A program made the position numbers and the translations under genes. The notes below the pieces were generated by a model that saw nothing but the letters and a program-made list of their open reading frames with translations, was not told where the DNA came from and ran no database searches. Below are positions 1 through 9,900 of a DNA stretch of 60,000 nucleotides, one piece after another. The stretch lies in contig NC_087068.1 in assembly GCF_963678635.1 (NCBI RefSeq), positions 19,039,872 through 19,099,871 on the forward strand. Reading direction: 5' to 3'. The DNA comes from Symsagittifera roscoffensis (lineage: Eukaryota > Xenacoelomorpha > Acoela > Convolutidae). The first letter of the stretch is position 1. Each line of letters starts with the position of its first letter.

Positions 1-266
1 CCATAAAAGTGGTCCAAATTTTGTGTCGAATTTGCCGTCTTAGTCAAATTTTGTTTTGTTGCTAATTACCTTAACAAAAATGTTTTAGTTTTTTTCGGCT
101 ATACGTGAATGGGTCTCTGTGGGCACGCACCGGTCGTACGTAAGCGGCCCAAAATCAAAATTTATGTATCTTGATCTGATTTTAATGAGGTTGAATCTGA
201 TTGGCTAATTTAAGCTAAATAAATTCAAGCAATACGGTCAAGCACCTCTTAGCTAAATTATCAAAA

Positions 267-433
267 AAAAGCAGAACTTCGCCAAATAATCAAAGCAATT
301 TCAAATAAAATTTGTAAAGTTTGGCCAAACAAAAAAAATGAGTAGCTGCAAATTGTAGCTGCAAAAAGCAGAACTTCGCCAAATAATCAAAGCAATTTCA
401 AATAAAATTTGTAAAGTTTGGCCAAACAAAAAA
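267..433. repeat. Tandem duplication, period 97 bp
   Basis: A block of about 68 bp starting with AAAAGCAGAACTTCGCC appears at about 267 and again at about 364. Both copies end in a TTTGGCCAAACAAAA tract and are separated by a short GTAGCTGCAAATTGTAGCTG linker. The copies are nearly identical, so the duplication is recent. Confidence 0.85.
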
Positions 434-899
434 ACGAGTAAATTACATTCAACAGAAAGTAATCTATTTATTTTTGGTCATTTCCACTTAAAATTGTAGC
501 TGCAAAAACTTTAAAATGGAATGGCGGACCATCTTGTTTGAATTTGATTGGCCAATCAGATTCGACCACATGAATTCATTTGAAAATGTTGACATACTGA
601 TTTTGGGCAGTTTTGTGCAGGAGACCCAAATTGTGATGGGAGATTTCAAGGATATGGTGGTCTGAAAATATTCGAGAAAAAGTAGATAGAAAACGTAGAA
701 GTTTGTCCAACTTCTGGTTTTTTCTAAATACAGTCATAGTTTCGCTTTTCCGTTTTTTTCTGTTTCTCAGTTATTAACTTTTTAAATAGAGCTCAACAAC
801 ATAATTTTGGAAAAAAAAACATGCTCAGTTTTCCAATATAAATAAAATATGCAATCGGCGCAGAACAGGTTATCAAAGCAGGCTCTGTATTAGGTCTTA

Positions 900-2405
900 A
901 AAGAGCTCCAAATTGATATTTAGACAACTTGAGAAAAAAGTCAAAGTTTTCAATTTTTTTTTGAAAACCCTCTCCTCGAGAAAATCTTAGACCCGCCCCT
1001 GCAAATGACTGAAAGCATTATCCGAGAAACTTCAGTACCGGTAGCACAGGTAGTTTACATAACACCCAATTTTTATAACAATGCTGAATCATTGTTTGCC
1101 GTTCATCTGGATTGTTAATGACTTTATTTTCAACTGGTTTCATTTTTCTGCAAAATTGCCAATCAAAGCAACAACGAACTTTCATCCAACCATTGATAAT
1201 GCTCAAAACCTTTTTCTGCATATAAACAATTATCAGGGTGTATTGGATCGGCCAATCAGCTTCAATAATGTTCAATAAGGAAAAAAAAAGTCCTAAAGTT
1301 AGACATCTATTTTCATGTCTGAAGAAATACATCATACTTTGCTTAGCAAAATGATATCAACCAGTGAGCTGAGAAGAATAAATGTTACCGCGCAGCACAA
1401 AAAAAAATTGATATACAAATTTGGGTGTAGATTTCATTGTGTGGAGGCCTATTACGTGGCACAAGCTCGTTTTTCAGCAAAAACTTACGAAAAAATACAA
1501 AACACACAGGAAATGTTTGCTTAAAATGTGATTTTAAGGTAAGGCTTGACAACCCATCCTGTTCGTACTTGCGGAAAAATACCTCGTTTTGTACTATCTT
1601 AGTTGGCTTTTGGCTTTTTGCCTTTTGTATTTTTACCTTTTTTCTGTCTTTGTTTGGCTGACAGACTCTATTGAGGCATCTTTGGTCTCCGAATCCAAAG
1701 TGTTTGATTTTCAGTGTTTCAGACTATTTATTATGACAATTTCAACCAATTAATTTTGTCAACAAAAACGATTGCGATCGGAGCACCAGTTGCTACTTAG
1801 TAAGTGACAAGCTATCTTGCTTTTGTATTAAAAAATTATAGTTGAAAATAGAGTTTCATTGTCATAGCAGAAAAAGAAAAGTTTTACTGAACATGATCAT
1901 TCCAAATTATTCTTGGCTAACATGACTTTTGATCGATTTTTTTAAAAATTTTTTGCATGCGGCGTAAAAAGTATGTGAAACTAAGGTCTTTACAGTGATT
2001 TAAGATAGCTCGAAAAATCAATATGATCGACCTGCAAAAATTGGAGATCCGTCTCCCCTCGAGAAAACGATAGAGCCAGGGACGTATTTAGGGAATCGAC
2101 CCCCTCACCAACCGAAGTGCCCTCCCTTTGGTATCAGTTTATGATATGACAATCAGCCCAAATTTTTTTACAGGGGCCGAACATATTAACTTTAAAACAG
2201 AACGCGCGGCAAAAAAACGCCGTCTCGTTTTTTTTCTGACCTGCATCGCCTGTCAAAGTAGTTTCTTCATAGTGTTCTGTAGGGGCTCAGAAAATCAATT
2301 TGGTCGACCTAAAACAAAGGTCGACAAAATTTTAGATTTTTTTTTTGAAAATCCGCCTCCCCCTCGAGAAAATCTTATCCTAGATCAGCCCCTGCCTAGA
2401 TCCAC
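900..2405 (-). repeat. Three copies of a dispersed repeat family (also at 35790, 36660, 38510)
   Basis: About 900-1005, 1990-2085 and 2255-2405 share ordered motifs: an AGCTC(A/G)GAAAATCAAT block, a GGTCGACC block, GAAAATCCGCCTCCCC, CCTCGAGAAAATCTTA, then a CTAGATC/GCCCCTG end. The same motifs run in the opposite orientation at 35790-36105 and 38510-38850, and in this orientation at 36660-36760. A weak piece lies near 48050. No coding capacity, terminal inverted repeats or tRNA-like boxes were seen, so the class is unknown. A short non-autonomous interspersed element is the likeliest reading. Confidence 0.6.
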
Positions 2406-3205
2406 TCCTAATATTGCATCTAAGCAAAATTTTGATAGAAGCAACTTCCCTGCACCTGGTTTCGAATTGTAGTAATTTTATCAAAGTGGAACAACCAATT
2501 AGTTTGCTTCAACTTCAATTGAAATAATTTCATTTGAAATGAATTCACACCGTGTGCACATGGAGTTTTAAGACACCCAAAAACATTTCGCTTGAAAAAT
2601 TTTTCGAAGCCAGGCTTGTCAGTGGGAGAGCCTCATGGGTGGTGCAATCCCTCCCCTTCATACCTGCAGAAACAAATCACAGACCCTGTTTAGTTCTTAC
2701 TTGGATTTTTAAAACTTTTTTCAACTGTTTTACTTTCTGTTTTCAACTGATCGACTCTATCAGACATTTTCTGTCTTCGGCTCCAAGCTAGAAAGAAGTG
2801 GGAGATACGTTTAAGGCGGCAACGATAGCCAAAAACTACACTTTTTTTAAAAATTTTCAAAAATACCCTAAAGTCCAAACCCTCAACATTTTGATTACAA
2901 CTATGAAACCCTTTGAAAAAAGGCCGCTTTGTTTTGACCTTCTTAAAAAAAGTCTAAAACATGTTTCTAACAAGTGCTCGTCGTGAAAAAAGTCCTGTTC
3001 ACGCCTTAGCTTGCAACTAAATTTTCATTAAACTTTGAATGTAAGATCATCAATATCTTCAACGAAATCTTATAAATAAAATTTTGATAATTGATGAACG
3101 CCTGCAAAAAACGGCACAACCATACATTCCTTACTTTCTATGAAGGTCGGAACAATTTCATATTTCATAATCACCGTAGTGACTTTTATTTCAATTTGTT
3201 GGCAG

Positions 3206-4682
3206 GAACCTTCGCAAACACCGATGTGGTAGTAGAGATAGACTTGTTGTCAGATGATGGTCAGGGTAATTCCATGAATAGAGCATGCACAAACATCCTC
3301 ATCAACGATATGGACACCAACGCAGAGAGCATTCAATCCAACCGGGAATACAGCACAACCAGCTCTTTTTCAGCTTGGACAAGTGAGATCGCATTTTTGG
3401 AATTACTTAGTAATTTAGCCACCTTCGTTAAACAATCAGAAACGATTAAATAATTAGATATACAGATGACTTTGTTGAGTTTTCTATTTATCTAAATTTC
3501 TTCTGCTGCAAATGGATTACCTAAGTGGCAAATGGACTACCTAAAAGGCTCTGCGAACAGTTTTTATGATGTAATTCATAATAGAACATAATACCGTTAA
3601 CGAGTGAACAGATATGAAAAAAACAATCTTCATACTTTTATTCAATGAAAGGTGTATAAATGACAATTAGACAATAGTACGTGGCAAAAACACAGTGGGC
3701 TGGCAAACGGGACAAAAGTTCATTTTTTGGAATAACAGCAGATTTGGGTTTATAGGTGGGTACACTGAGTCTGATCTGGAGTCTTGGACAAGGTCTGGAT
3801 TGACCCGAAACGCTAACGACGACGTATTCACTACCGCGCTACCTGTTGCTATGAGTGCTGCGAATTTCAACGGTGGAGGACAGTGCACTTTCGATTTCCT
3901 AGAAACTCTTGAGTTGGGATTCTCAAGCAATCTTTTGTATGTCAATGGAGCCTGGCTTGGACCGGACCAGGGCGCCGCTCCTTCGTTAACAGATTTGTCA
4001 ACTCGAACCAACTCCATCACTGCTGTGAGATCAATAGAGAACATCATTATATCTTGAAAAAATAATTTTGTCAAATTGAACAAAAAGCATAACATACCAC
4101 GCCAAGCTCGGGCGCTTTGATTTCGATGTAAAGTCCGTAGACATTGTCACTGGAATTCTCAAAGTTCATCACTGAACTTCACAAAAATTGAAAACTGTTA
4201 TGAAGGTGAAAATCTGAGGGTACCGAAGAGCAAACAACTGAACTCAAAGCTAGTTACCACGTAAAGCGAGTTTAAACATCAGAAATCTGCGCTAGTTAAA
4301 CTTATCGCCCTTTAATATTCAATAACCTGCAGTTGTAGATATTCACAATTAGGCGCCATACCAGCTGCGACAAATTTGTATAGAGAAAAACTGAAAAAAG
4401 AAAATGCAGCCCGGACCGTTGGATGTATTTGGAAATTTTCGTCTTTTTTTGTTTCAGGTGGTTGTTTATTATGACGCTCAAGGCGTAGTTGGGTTCGTTT
4501 TTTCGTTGGGAGGTGGAAACACGGCCACATTGGGAACTACGAGCACAGCAGGAGGAGTTCTCACGCAAACTATTCAACCAACAGGCGGCGTCCAAGGATA
4601 CGTCAGCTACATGGACGTTGTCATTCAAAATTCGAGAATCATTGGAGTCGACGTCTCCTTTCAACGTTTGTCCGCCATTTGA
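3206..4682 (+). CDS. Host gene 1: three exons of a secreted-type protein of unknown function (5' partial)
   Basis: Exons are read at 3206-3382, 3696-4024 and 4458-4682. Each starts after an AG acceptor (GGCAG, CACAG, GTTTCAG). The first two end at GTGAGA donors and their phases match (1, then 0). The last exon ends in an in-frame TGA at 4680-4682. The encoded peptide is rich in Gly, Ser, Thr and Asn with few Cys, as in extracellular proteins. Exon 3 resembles the exon at 40296-40516 of the downstream ZP gene: both start in phase 0 with a Val/Tyr/Asp-Gly-Phe pattern and end in a Gly-[Ile/Val]-x-[Val/Phe] strand. The 5' end and signal peptide are not found. I do not recognise the family. Alternatively these exons are the 5' part of the ZP gene: a weak GTTTGT donor before the stop would give phase 1, which matches the exon at 35402. 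Confidence 0.6.
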
Positions 4683-4774
4683 CTTTTCATAATTATTTAA
4701 AACGGGAGCATTTAAAGTTGGAATCCTTTTTTACATTTTTTGTTTTCCGTTAGTTATTACAACAACTTAAGATT

Positions 4775-4780
4775 ATTAAA
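4775..4780 (+). promoter_or_regulatory. Variant poly(A) signal ATTAAA
   Basis: ATTAAA lies 93 bp after the stop codon of host gene 1 and 22 bp before the inserted LTR. It is the only poly(A)-like hexamer seen between the stop and the element, so it may be the original 3' end signal of that gene. Confidence 0.35.
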
Positions 4781-4916
4781 ATTACTCAGGAAGTGTTCTA
4801 CTGGAACCTGATCTAAACTATATTTTATGATTGGATAAATTAAATGTTTTACCAATGTAAAGTATTTAATATTAACCAATCACGATCCATCTAACTAACA
4901 ACCCACTTATTTGTAA

Positions 4917-4944
4917 GTGCTGAAGTTACTTGTAATTTCAGCAC
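4917..4944 (+). promoter_or_regulatory. LTR hairpin, 12-bp stem with CTTG loop
   Basis: GTGCTGAAGTTA pairs with TAATTTCAGCAC around a CTTG tetraloop, with one G-T wobble. It lies 62 bp upstream of the AATAAA, and an identical copy is in the 3' LTR at 23422-23449. It could be an R-region RNA structure acting on polyadenylation or packaging. The role is inference; the pairing is seen. Confidence 0.7.
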
Positions 4945-5005
4945 CAGAGAGATTTGAATTTAACTTAGAAATTAGTTGGACTCTCCCGAGCACTTCAGCA
5001 GCCGC

Positions 5006-5011
5006 AATAAA
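5006..5011 (+). promoter_or_regulatory. LTR poly(A) signal AATAAA
   Basis: A canonical hexamer inside the 5' LTR, repeated at 23511-23516 in the 3' LTR, where it would end the element's transcript. In the 5' LTR it could also end transcripts of the upstream same-strand host gene. Confidence 0.65.
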
Positions 5012-5213
5012 CCAGTATACCCTAGATCTATTGAGCCTAGCAGAGACTAGTTAAACAACCTGAGACTAGATAGTATAAGAGTAAGATTAGGATCGGTATT
5101 AGACTAAGAAGTTGCACGAATCTATCCGGCCGAAAATAAGATAGCGTGACGAGCAGACGGTGTACCCTATCCGAAATTACTCTATGAGTTAACCACTTCG
5201 GTCCTAACTCATC

Positions 5214-5236
5214 TGGTGCGACCATAAGTCTCGAAC
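5214..5236 (+). promoter_or_regulatory. tRNA primer-binding site
   Basis: TGGTGCGACCATAAGTCT follows the LTR end by 2 bp. TGG is the complement of a tRNA CCA end. The downstream TCGAAC (5231-5236) is the complement of the conserved T-loop sequence GTTCGA, at about the right distance. Minus-strand DNA synthesis should start here from a cellular tRNA. I could not name the tRNA: its acceptor 3' strand would read ...GGTCGCA-CCA. Confidence 0.8.
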
Positions 5237-5298
5237 AAGACCTTAATAGCTTAGAATTAACCAAAATAGATTAGAAATTAGACAAAAACATTTACAAA

Positions 5299-5532
5299 AT
5301 GTTATACGACAATAATTTAATCGAAATGTCTCTACGACTCAATAGATCAGAGCCAATATTCCGAACCATAACAGAACTACCCGGAATTGGAAGAAGACCT
5401 CGAACCAGAGACGACATACGACAAAATAGAAACTTACCAAATAGTTATATGATAGTACGGCAAAAGCCAACACAAACTTTTATATTTAGAATACTACTGG
5501 CAATGAATTTAGATTTTCATTTGCAAACATAA
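5299..5532 (+). CDS. Possible leader ORF, 77 codons
   Basis: An ATG-initiated open frame 63 bp after the primer site is the first ATG frame of notable length on the element's RNA. The peptide has an Arg-rich middle and no recognised domain. It could be a leader peptide or upstream ORF controlling Gag-Pol translation, or a 5' exon giving an initiator ATG to spliced RNAs for ORFs lacking their own. It could equally be chance. Confidence 0.25.
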   Translation: MLYDNNLIEMSLRLNRSEPIFRTITELPGIGRRPRTRDDIRQNRNLPNSYMIVRQKPTQTFIFRILLAMNLDFHLQT

Positions 5533-5863
5533 AACCTTGAAGCTAATCTTCAAAATCATTTCAGGCGCTAAACAAAATTATTAATATACAATAACGATTG
5601 ATAAAAAGATCTAAGATCGTTTTCCTAAAATTCTGCAGTAATATACAAAACATGTTTGAAAAATATTTATTGAAAAATAAAAAATAAAAATTAGTAGCAT
5701 GACAAAAAATGGTTAGTAATCATAAATCATCCTGTTGTTCCAGCTCCATCACCTAAAACATAACAGCAATCATAAACCCACTAATATCATCAAAACACTA
5801 AATTTTTCCTTTACACACATTTAAAATTTTATTAAAACTTAAATTCACTTAATTTTAAAACCA

Positions 5864-5948
5864 GATCATCAAGGCTTATCCTTGGATCTTAAATCATTTT
5901 CTACTTAATTAAATTTCAAATTTGATCATCAAGGCTTATCCTTGGATC
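5864..5948 (+). repeat. Duplicated 25-bp stem-loop motif in the leader
   Basis: GATCATCAAGGCTTATCCTT plus GGATC occurs at 5864-5888 and again at 5924-5948, a period of 60 bp. Each copy can fold through CAAGG/CCTTG. Two identical short hairpins in a retroelement leader are the type of arrangement seen in packaging or dimerisation signals; that role is inference. Confidence 0.6.
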
Positions 5949-6465
5949 AAACAGAACAACTTTGTTCTCCCCCACCCACTTAATTAGTGTCTAACGACCT
6001 CAAACGTCGATTCACTACCCAACCCTTTCTAAAGACCTAAGACTAATAGAAATTTTTAAACAAAACTAATCATTCAAATTAGGATAAACAGTGAAGAACT
6101 TCGGTTATTCATCCTTCACTTGACCCCCCCTCTTAACAGACCCAGGATAAATCTTAGACTTAGTAAGTTTAAAATAGTATCTAACGAACTACTCGCGTTC
6201 TAATTATACCTGAACCTTGTGGATCGATTTACTATTCTCCAACCCTTGAACACAATCACTACCCCTAAGTAAGATTAAGTAAGTTAACACCTTAACTTAT
6301 ACTAGCCACGAGAAAGTAAAAAATCATTCTTCGGAATCGATATACTTTTCTCTCCAACCCTGAACAAATAGACCCAGGTTAAGCTAACCAAAAAATCGTA
6401 AGAACTAACAGTTTAAGAAAATAGAAATCATTTAACAACCTTTTGCATCCGTCATCCTAAACCTT

Positions 6466-6933
6466 ATGTCATTTAAAAACCTAGGAAATAAACAAACAAT
6501 CGTTTTACACAATTGTGAAATAGATAACAAAAAATACGACCTTGTAATCACACCTCATACACAAACAGTTGGATACATTCGAACAAAACGACAAACACTA
6601 AAGAGGAAAATAATAACGAAACAAAGACAAATAACACGAAAAAGATTTTCAAAAAATCGAAACGCATTTTCAGAATCAGAAACCAACAGTTTAGACGAAC
6701 TTTACAAACTAAAAGAATCAATAGATAAAAATTGCCCACTTCACGATCAATTATATTTTTCTGACTCAGAAACAACTTCAAATTCATCAAAAAGAGGAAA
6801 AAGAAGAATAAAAAAGCAGTATAAACACAAACCAGTACATTTATACAATTGGAATCAACCAATTCGACACATTAATAATTACATATTAACAGTCATCAAA
6901 CGAAAAAATGAGCTCAACGCACACCCCAGGTGA
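6466..6933 (+). CDS. Basic accessory ORF upstream of and overlapping Gag
   Basis: A 155-codon ORF starts at ATG 6466 and overlaps the Gag-Pol start by 26 bp in another frame. The N-terminal 40 residues are mixed. Residues about 44-66 are densely basic (Arg/Lys repeats) like a nuclear-localisation or RNA-binding segment. A Ser/Glu/Asp/Thr patch (about 68-104) follows, then a second Lys/Arg cluster near 110-120. No cysteine pattern, membrane segment or known family is evident. Being first in the RNA, its stop beside the Gag ATG would suit leaky scanning or reinitiation. An RNA-binding or Rev-like regulator is one speculation. Ordinary Ty3/gypsy elements have no such gene. Confidence 0.6.
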   Translation: MSFKNLGNKQTIVLHNCEIDNKKYDLVITPHTQTVGYIRTKRQTLKRKIITKQRQITRKRFSKNRNAFSESETNSLDELYKLKESIDKNCPLHDQLYFSDSETTSNSSKRGKRRIKKQYKHKPVHLYNWNQPIRHINNYILTVIKRKNELNAHPR

Positions 6934-9900
6934 AGAAAGTCCAGATGATGATGAAATCTTTCCTTTTATAGTAGATGCAGATACTGATAGAGGACAACAC
7001 ATATTTTGTCAAAATTTACTCGTAAATTTATTTGAACCCGGAATCAGTCCATGTAAAACAGAGTTCCCCGATGTAAAAATCAAAAGACAAATCATAGATC
7101 ACTACTTAAAAGATATATGCAACATAACACAACAGTATGGAATCTACTCCATAGAATTCACCTCACCAAACCATAATAATAGAAAATATACAATTCAAAC
7201 AGACGATCTTGATTTAGAATTTTCAAAAGTTTTTTCAGAATATATAAAAAGCATCCAATATCATAACTCACAAAGAGCAAACTCCATATTCACCAATGAA
7301 GTTTTCGCAATAATATATAGTTATATTTCGATATTAGAAAACGAAATCCCAATAACAAATGTCTCACCAACAGAAACATCTAAACATTTGAAAGTACGAC
7401 ATGAAATCACACTACTCTCTAGTTATTTAAACATCATTAAAGAAAATTTCACGAAAGACGACGTTTCACAACATACAAAACACGATCTACAAAAAATTTT
7501 GGCATGGTTCATAATAGATTATTTTACACACAATATTGATTTAATTGCACAAGCAAGAAAAAATTTTAGACCCCAAAACTCGAACGATGATACAGCTATC
7601 ACAGAACAATCAGATTATGTTTGGGACCCCGAATGGTCTCATCCCGCATTTATAAGCTTCCCACAATCAATCTCAAGTCAAGCAATAAGTACGATATCTT
7701 ACATAAGAGATTATGTAAGAGTAATACCATTAACAATTGATGCAACACCATTAAACTATAATACATTTTTGCCCGATACACAAAATAATAGTTTAAACTC
7801 TACAGTTATACACAATGAAAACCTCAATGGAACTAGGAATCTTACTCAACAAGATATCCAGACACCATCACACTTCATAAATGAAGAAATTGTACACACA
7901 ACAACTACACAACAAAGTATTTCACCAATACGCCCAAATTTAACAACACCAAGAAATACAAATCCTTCACAAACACAGGTAACCTTACAATCAACCGTTA
8001 AACCTTCGGTTGCTCCAAAATATTCACATATGGATTACCAAACATATAGACCCATGACAATACCATCAAAAACACACAAAACATTCACTAGAAACAACTT
8101 TGCAGACCATAATTATAATTATACACATCCGTCAAAAACAAATTATCAACCACAAAGAAATTTTAATCAATATACAAAACCTCGAAACTGGGATAACCCA
8201 ACGGCCCAATATAATTCCAAAAATTTTCAACCAAATCCTCCACAGGATCACAGTGAAAATTACCCATTTTTTCAACAAAATAGAAATAAAAAACAGACAT
8301 CTTATCAAATGGATTATTTATCCTCAGATGATGATTTCTTACAACCAGATATATTTGCACCAAATACTCAAGAATATCGTAGACAAGGAATACAGAAAAC
8401 ACGTACAAATCATAGAAATTTTTCTCCACAACCAATAGATGCACAACATCAACAACCAATTCAACAACAAAATCTAATTAATACACAATCTTTTCAACCA
8501 ATTCAACAACAAAATCCAATGACTGCACAATCGTATCAACCATCACAAATGCAAAATGAAATACCGCTCCCATATTATCTCCAACAACATGAAATAACAA
8601 GAAACCAACTTTCAAATTTTTCTCAAATGCCAAATGCAGCAGAATCATTACAAATGACAATGAATCCATACCTTATGGGTGGATCATCAATAACATCAAA
8701 CAAACCTTTAATGGTTTTCACAGGAACAGACCCTGAATATTCTGTAGAAGATTATTTAAATGCAGTAACAGCAAACCTGATTTTAAATATTGGACCTGAA
8801 CCAATTAATACGCCACTACATCAAAATTGGATACATCGACGCACAGCGTTAATACAAACAACCTTAGATGGCGCAGCCCAAAAATGGTTTTCAGTACTAC
8901 CTCTAGAAATAAAATCAAACTGGAAAAGATTTACACAGGAATTTTCAAAAATGTTTGACTCCGAAAGAAACAAACAACAACAAAGAGTTTTATGTAATGA
9001 AATTCGCAGATTACCAAACGAAACCATCAAGCAAATAGCAGTACGAATCGAAACACTAGTTCGAAAAGCATATTCACTAAATACACATGACTATAAAAAC
9101 ACAAAGTTGACAGAAATCTTAATGATGACCTTAACACCACAATTAAGGAAAATAGCAATAAAAAAGAGAGCATCCCATCCTTCTTCAATTCGAGAACCCG
9201 ATTTAGATTTTCGAAAACTAGTAGACAAATTAGAACAAGCAGAAATCACGATGAAACTAGAAGAAACGGAAAATCTGAAATTACAATACGTTAACAGAAT
9301 TGAAACGACTCCCACTAATATTAATAATATACAGGAATCAGAGACAGACCTCGTTGAAAAAATCACTGAAATACTCAATATTTACGAAAAGAACCCAAAC
9401 TTTAAAGGCAAACCATCTTTCAAAAAATGGTGTAATTATTGCCGACGATACGGACATAGTATTTCCGAATGTAGACAAAAACAGCAAGACAATCAAAATA
9501 AACCTCAAAAATATAAAGAACCAAATAAATCATTCTATCAATACATGAAAAAAGACCAAAATCTACCGAACAAAACAGTCCACAGCAATAACAGTTCAGG
9601 AAAACCACTCCCGAACAATACACACTATACAAGAAATAAATCACCATATAACTCAAGTTATAGAGGAAGATCACCAGAACGAAGAAACACGTATAATTCA
9701 TCACAAAATCACTACAATAGACCAAATAGTCGAAATAACTACTCCAGATCAAATTCAAATACACAACGATTTGTTTCTAGATCTAATTCCCAACCAAGAA
9801 ATAACTACTATCCAAACAACCAATCACGAAATTCATCATACAATAGGAATAGAAACTACTCCTATAATCGAAATAGAAGTTATTCAAACAACCGAAACCA

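Larger units (their letters stand above)
1..3205. other. Gene-poor flank with interspersed repeats
   Basis: No reading frame here looks like a protein, and all open frames are short and of low complexity. The stretch holds a 97-bp-period tandem duplication (267-433) and three reverse-oriented copies of a dispersed repeat family (about 900-1005, 1990-2085 and 2255-2405). If the exon at 3206 belongs to a gene with a signal-peptide exon, that exon should lie upstream, but I could not identify it. Confidence 0.5.
4802..5211 (+). repeat. 5' LTR (410 bp, TG...CA)
   Basis: It starts TGGAACCTG, and sequence identity with the 3' copy begins exactly at this TG. The end is placed at CA (5210-5211) because a tRNA-type primer site begins two bases later; the 3' copy is cut by the gap before that point. 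It contains CCAAT (about 4876), a TATATTTTA-like box (about 4819), a strong hairpin and AATAAA (5006-5011). As in other LTRs it should supply both promoter and poly(A) site. Confidence 0.88.
5237..6465 (+). other. 1.2-kb retroelement leader with repeated stem-loops
   Basis: This stretch between primer site and first sizeable ORF has one small open frame (5299-5532, 77 codons, ATG start, no recognised family). It carries a 25-bp exact direct repeat with internal CAAGG/CCTTG pairing at 5864-5888 and 5924-5948. Three diverged copies of a TCGAT-TACTATTCTCCAACCCT-like block lie near 6009, 6222 and 6336, with GACCCAGG(A/T)TAA motifs near 6139 and 6370. Packaging, dimerisation or internal initiation signals would be expected here; none is proven. 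Confidence 0.6.

Noticed and set aside
1018-1335. 105-codon minus-strand ORF in the left flank
   Set aside because: Low-complexity, no domain, and overlapped by other short frames. It reads as chance in AT-rich DNA.
4797-4801. Target-site duplication TCTAC
   Set aside because: The right flank of the element is in the N gap, so the duplication cannot be verified.
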